From an uncultured Selenomonadales bacterium (GTDB lineage Bacteria > Bacillota > Negativicutes > Selenomonadales > Selenomonadaceae), in NCBI GenBank assembly GCA_946547205.1, contig CAMNPA010000042.1, positions 1-8,186 of the forward strand: a DNA stretch of 8,186 bases. Direction: 5' to 3'. Positions 5,555 through 8,186 of the stretch are shown piece by piece. The position numbers were made by a program, and so were the translations under genes. Within the stretch, counting starts at the first letter, position 1. Each line of letters begins with the position of its first letter. Below the pieces are notes generated by a model. That model did not search any database, had not been told where the DNA came from, and was given only the letters and a program-made list of their open reading frames with translations.

Positions 5555-6883
5555 ATGGCAGGCGAGAAAAAATCTGCCGAGACGACTAAAGGTGGCAGCC
5601 TGTCGGTAAACAAAAAAAATTCCGCAAAGAAACAATCGGTACCTGCGGCAGAAAGTTCGGCGGAAGAAAAAACTGCTAAAGGTGGTCGTCCGCCAAAACT
5701 TGTTTCGATTTTGATTGAAAAAGGTAAACAGAACGGCGGAAAACTCACGTGGGGCGATTTGGAAAAAATCATGCAGAGCCTCGGCGTACCGAACGAGACT
5801 GAAGAGATCGAAGAGATTTTAAGTATTTGCGAGCGCGAAGGAATAAAAATCACCGACGAGGAAGACGCCGAAACCGATTTCGTGGACGACGCCGCTGAAA
5901 ATCCCGAAGCCGCACTTGCACTTGAAACGACGACGATTGAGCAGGACGATTCGATTCGCCGCGCCGAATCCGCTGAAACTGCCGCTGAAGAAGACTCCGG
6001 CACCGCCAAGCCGACGGTGGAAGTCGACATTCCCGACAGCGTTTCGATTGATGACCCGGTGCGCATGTATTTAAAAGAAATCGGACGCGTGCCGCTCCTT
6101 ACCGCTGAACAGGAACGAGAATTGGCAATGCGCATGGAGTCGCCGGACGCCGAAGAACATTCCGAAGCGCAGAAACAGCTTGCCGAAGCAAATTTGCGGC
6201 TGGTCGTGTCAATCGCCAAACGTTACGTCGGACGCGGTATGCTCTTCCTGGATTTGATTCAAGAAGGCAACTTGGGACTGATTAAAGCCGTCGAGAAGTT
6301 CGATTATCGCAAGGGCTACAAATTTTCGACTTACGCAACGTGGTGGATTCGACAGGCGATAACGCGTGCCATTGCCGATCAAGCCCGCACAATTCGTATT
6401 CCCGTGCACATGGTCGAGACGATTAACAAGCTCATCAGAGTTTCGCGAAACCTTTTGCAAAAAAATGGACGCGAACCGACCGACGATGAAATCGCAGTTG
6501 AAATGGAAATTCCAACCGATCGTGTCCGCGAGATTCGGAAAATTGCACAGGAGCCCGTATCATTGGAAACACCGGTCGGCGAAGAAGACGATTCACATTT
6601 GGGCGACTTCATAGAAGATCAAGATGCACCTGCGCCCGCCGATGCCGCGTCGTTCATGTTGCTGAAAGAGCAGCTTGAAGACGTACTCGGAACTTTGACG
6701 CCGCGCGAAAAAAATGTTCTGCGCTTGAGATTCGGCTTGGAAGACGGCAGGGCACGCACGCTTGAGGAAGTCGGCAAAAGTTTCAACGTCACGCGCGAAC
6801 GAATTCGGCAAATCGAGGCAAAGGCGTTGAGGAAACTCCGTCATCCTGCGCGTTCAAAGAAGCTCAAAGATTTTTTAGACTGA
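5555..6883 (+). CDS. rpoD: RNA polymerase primary sigma factor RpoD/SigA
   Basis: The 442-residue protein directs RNA polymerase to housekeeping promoters. A Lys/Ala/Glu-rich N-terminus leads into a region 1.1-like domain (about residues 45-105) and an acidic, Ala-rich linker. Region 1.2 starts at D167-PVRMYLKEIGR. Region 2 includes the core-binding NLRLVVSIAKRY and FLDLIQEGNLGLIKAVEKFDY, then the promoter-melting and -10-recognising YATWWIRQAITRAI (from Y260; W263 and W264). Region 3 carries IRIPVHMVETINKL. Region 4 ends with the helix-turn-helix R401-TLEEVGKSFNVTRERIRQ that reads the -35 box. All diagnostic primary-sigma motifs are present. Its length lies between Bacillus SigA (about 370) and E. 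coli RpoD (613), the extra over SigA being N-terminal. It follows dnaG and ends at a hairpin terminator. Confidence 0.97.
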   Translation: MAGEKKSAETTKGGSLSVNKKNSAKKQSVPAAESSAEEKTAKGGRPPKLVSILIEKGKQNGGKLTWGDLEKIMQSLGVPNETEEIEEILSICEREGIKITDEEDAETDFVDDAAENPEAALALETTTIEQDDSIRRAESAETAAEEDSGTAKPTVEVDIPDSVSIDDPVRMYLKEIGRVPLLTAEQERELAMRMESPDAEEHSEAQKQLAEANLRLVVSIAKRYVGRGMLFLDLIQEGNLGLIKAVEKFDYRKGYKFSTYATWWIRQAITRAIADQARTIRIPVHMVETINKLIRVSRNLLQKNGREPTDDEIAVEMEIPTDRVREIRKIAQEPVSLETPVGEEDDSHLGDFIEDQDAPAPADAASFMLLKEQLEDVLGTLTPREKNVLRLRFGLEDGRARTLEEVGKSFNVTRERIRQIEAKALRKLRHPARSKKLKDFLD

Positions 6884-6884
6884 A

Positions 6885-8186
6885 TTATCGGGAGTCGCAA
6901 AAGCGGCTCCTTTTCAATTTGCAGGCGACGACAAAATTTTTTGCGACATTCGGACAGCCGGCGAAGTGAACGTGCAAATAAGACGCGACGACATTTTTGA
7001 CGACCGCGCCCGCAAAATATTCCTTGCCAGTCCGCAAACGTTTGCAATGAAAAATTTTTTCCGCAGAAGTTTCCGCCGTCGAGAAGTGAAATTCGTGCGC
7101 GTGAATTTTTTCGCCAATTCGACCAATCGCGCAGTCACGTAAAATTTCCGCGTCAACATAGCCGACTGTCTGCAATTTGTCAGTCATCGTCGACACGCCG
7201 TCAATCACGCCGCACATCGAAAAACTTTTGCCGTTGAAGTCGACGAGTTCGCGCAGCAAATACATAAAGCCGCCGCATTCCGCAAAAATCGGCAAGCCGT
7301 CTTGAGCCGCCGCAAAAATTTCCGCGCGGAGATTTTTATTGCGTTCGAGTTGAGCCGCGAACATTTCAGGGAAGCCGCCGCCGATTATCAAGCCGTCGAC
7401 TGCGGGCAAGTGTTCATCGTTGAGCGGGCTGAACGTGACAATTTCCGCGCCGCAACGTTCCAATTCGCGCAGACTCGCACCGTAATAAAAATTGAACGCC
7501 GAATCACGCGCAACAGCAATTTTGACGGACGGAGAAAATTTTTCGGCACGAGCAAAATTTTCAAGCGGCGGAGAATTTTTTGCAAGGTCAATCAGCGCGT
7601 CAACGTCAACTTGCTCTTCCACAGCCGCGCAGATTTTTTTCAACACGTCTTCGGCAGGATTTTCACTCGTCGGCACAAGTCCGAGATGACGTTCGGGCAA
7701 AATAAAATCGTCGTTGCGTTTGAGTGCGCCGAAACATTTTATTCCGAGCCTGTCAAGCGCGTCGACGATAATTTTTTTGTGCGAATCGGAGCCGAGCCGA
7801 TTTAAAATCACGCCCGCAAGGTTGATTGATTTGTCGAATTCGCGGAAGCCGAGCGCAATCGCCGCAGCGGAAGTTCCCATGCTTTTGGCGTCAATGACCA
7901 GAACAATCGGAGCGTCAAGGAGCTTGGAAATTTCCGCCGTGGAAGAAATTCCGCCGCGACCGCCGTCATAAAGTCCCATCACGCCTTCGACAATCGACAA
8001 GTCCGCGCCGCTTGAAGTGTCGACGAAAATTTTTTTGAGCTTATCGGTGCCGACAAGCCACGTGTCCAGATTGTGCGAAATTTTTCCGCAGGCGAGTTTG
8101 TGCCAACTCGTGTCGATATAATCCGGGCCGACCTTGTAAGGTTGAACGTCAAGCCCGCGATTTTTCAACGCCGCGAGCAGTCCAAC
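6885..8186 (-). CDS. cbiA: Cobyrinate a,c-diamide synthase (5' partial)
   Basis: The enzyme uses ATP and glutamine to amidate the a and c side chains of cobyrinic acid in the anaerobic cobalamin pathway in the cytoplasm. The frame stays open to the right edge (433 codons visible), so the true start and the P-loop (GxxSGxGKT) lie outside; family length is about 450-460. Residue numbers below count from the TTG at 8168, which is not the start. Present are KVGPDYID near the beginning, V60-EGVMGLYDGG, and VLVIDAKSMG in the ATPase half. The C-terminal class I glutamine amidotransferase half shows GGGFPEMFA, the nucleophile in E-C298-G-G-F-M-Y, and H358-E-F-H361. A short basic tail (KRSRFCDSR) after the usual NFVVAC end is encoded by the rpoD terminator DNA. 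The aerobic homologue CobB is the alternative name; CbiA fits an anaerobe. Confidence 0.93.
   Translation of the reverse strand, partial: VGLLAALKNRGLDVQPYKVGPDYIDTSWHKLACGKISHNLDTWLVGTDKLKKIFVDTSSGADLSIVEGVMGLYDGGRGGISSTAEISKLLDAPIVLVIDAKSMGTSAAAIALGFREFDKSINLAGVILNRLGSDSHKKIIVDALDRLGIKCFGALKRNDDFILPERHLGLVPTSENPAEDVLKKICAAVEEQVDVDALIDLAKNSPPLENFARAEKFSPSVKIAVARDSAFNFYYGASLRELERCGAEIVTFSPLNDEHLPAVDGLIIGGGFPEMFAAQLERNKNLRAEIFAAAQDGLPIFAECGGFMYLLRELVDFNGKSFSMCGVIDGVSTMTDKLQTVGYVDAEILRDCAIGRIGEKIHAHEFHFSTAETSAEKIFHCKRLRTGKEYFAGAVVKNVVASYLHVHFAGCPNVAKNFVVACKLKRSRFCDSR
6891..6914 (+). terminator. Rho-independent terminator of dnaG-rpoD
   Basis: GGAGTCGC (6891-6898) pairs with GCGGCTCC (6903-6910), eight pairs including one G-U, around an AAAA loop and followed by TTTT. 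It starts seven bases after the rpoD stop. On the minus strand there is no T-run, so it should act only on the plus-strand transcript; the same DNA encodes the last residues of cbiA. Confidence 0.85.

Noticed and set aside
5500..6219. 239-codon Ser-rich open frame on the minus strand
   Set aside because: It mirrors the acidic N-terminal half of rpoD; Ser runs are the complement of Glu/Ala codons and no ribosome-binding site supports it.
7302..7805. 167-codon plus-strand open frame
   Set aside because: It is antisense to the amidotransferase half of cbiA, which has all its catalytic motifs.
8100..8168. TTG at 8168 as the real start of cbiA
   Set aside because: The frame stays open to the edge with family-like residues (VGLLAALKNRG), and the essential P-loop would be missing, so the gene is simply cut by the window.

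Overview
The window looks like chromosomal DNA of a didermic Firmicute, most likely a gut or rumen member of the Negativicutes (Selenomonadales-like). This is inferred from a dnaG-rpoD pair with Firmicute-type Shine-Dalgarno sites, an anaerobic-type cobyrinate a,c-diamide synthase, an RTX protein of the kind exported across an outer membrane, and moderate-GC genes studded with AAAATTTT-type tracts. No species can be named from the sequence alone.

Layout. Positions 1-1352 (+) hold the 3' part of a fused membrane transporter-like / spermidine-synthase-like methyltransferase-fold gene that enters from the left edge. A bulged hairpin at 1356-1390 separates it from a convergent gene, 3427-1409 (-), which encodes a 672-residue secreted calcium-binding RTX protein with its own strong promoter and ribosome-binding site. 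The stretch 3428-3640 has no complete gene: it holds that promoter, a 52-bp perfect copy of the 3' end of the first gene, and what may be the tail of a lost gene whose stop overlaps the dnaG start. Then come dnaG (3641-5467, primase) and rpoD (5555-6883, primary sigma factor), separated by a long-stem hairpin, with a terminator after rpoD. Finally cbiA (corrin a,c-diamide synthase) runs on the minus strand from beyond the right edge to 6885, ending one base from the rpoD stop, so the rpoD terminator lies inside the last codons of cbiA.

How the parts relate. dnaG and rpoD form the conserved macromolecular-synthesis pair and are probably co-transcribed. The RTX gene looks like an accessory insertion immediately upstream of this core operon: it lies between two identical 52-bp direct repeats, its base composition differs from every neighbour, and its promoter -35 box sits on the edge of the downstream repeat. 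The most notable observation is this insertion/duplication footprint. I see no CRISPR, rRNA, tRNA, transposase, or clear new defence or biosynthetic system in the window.
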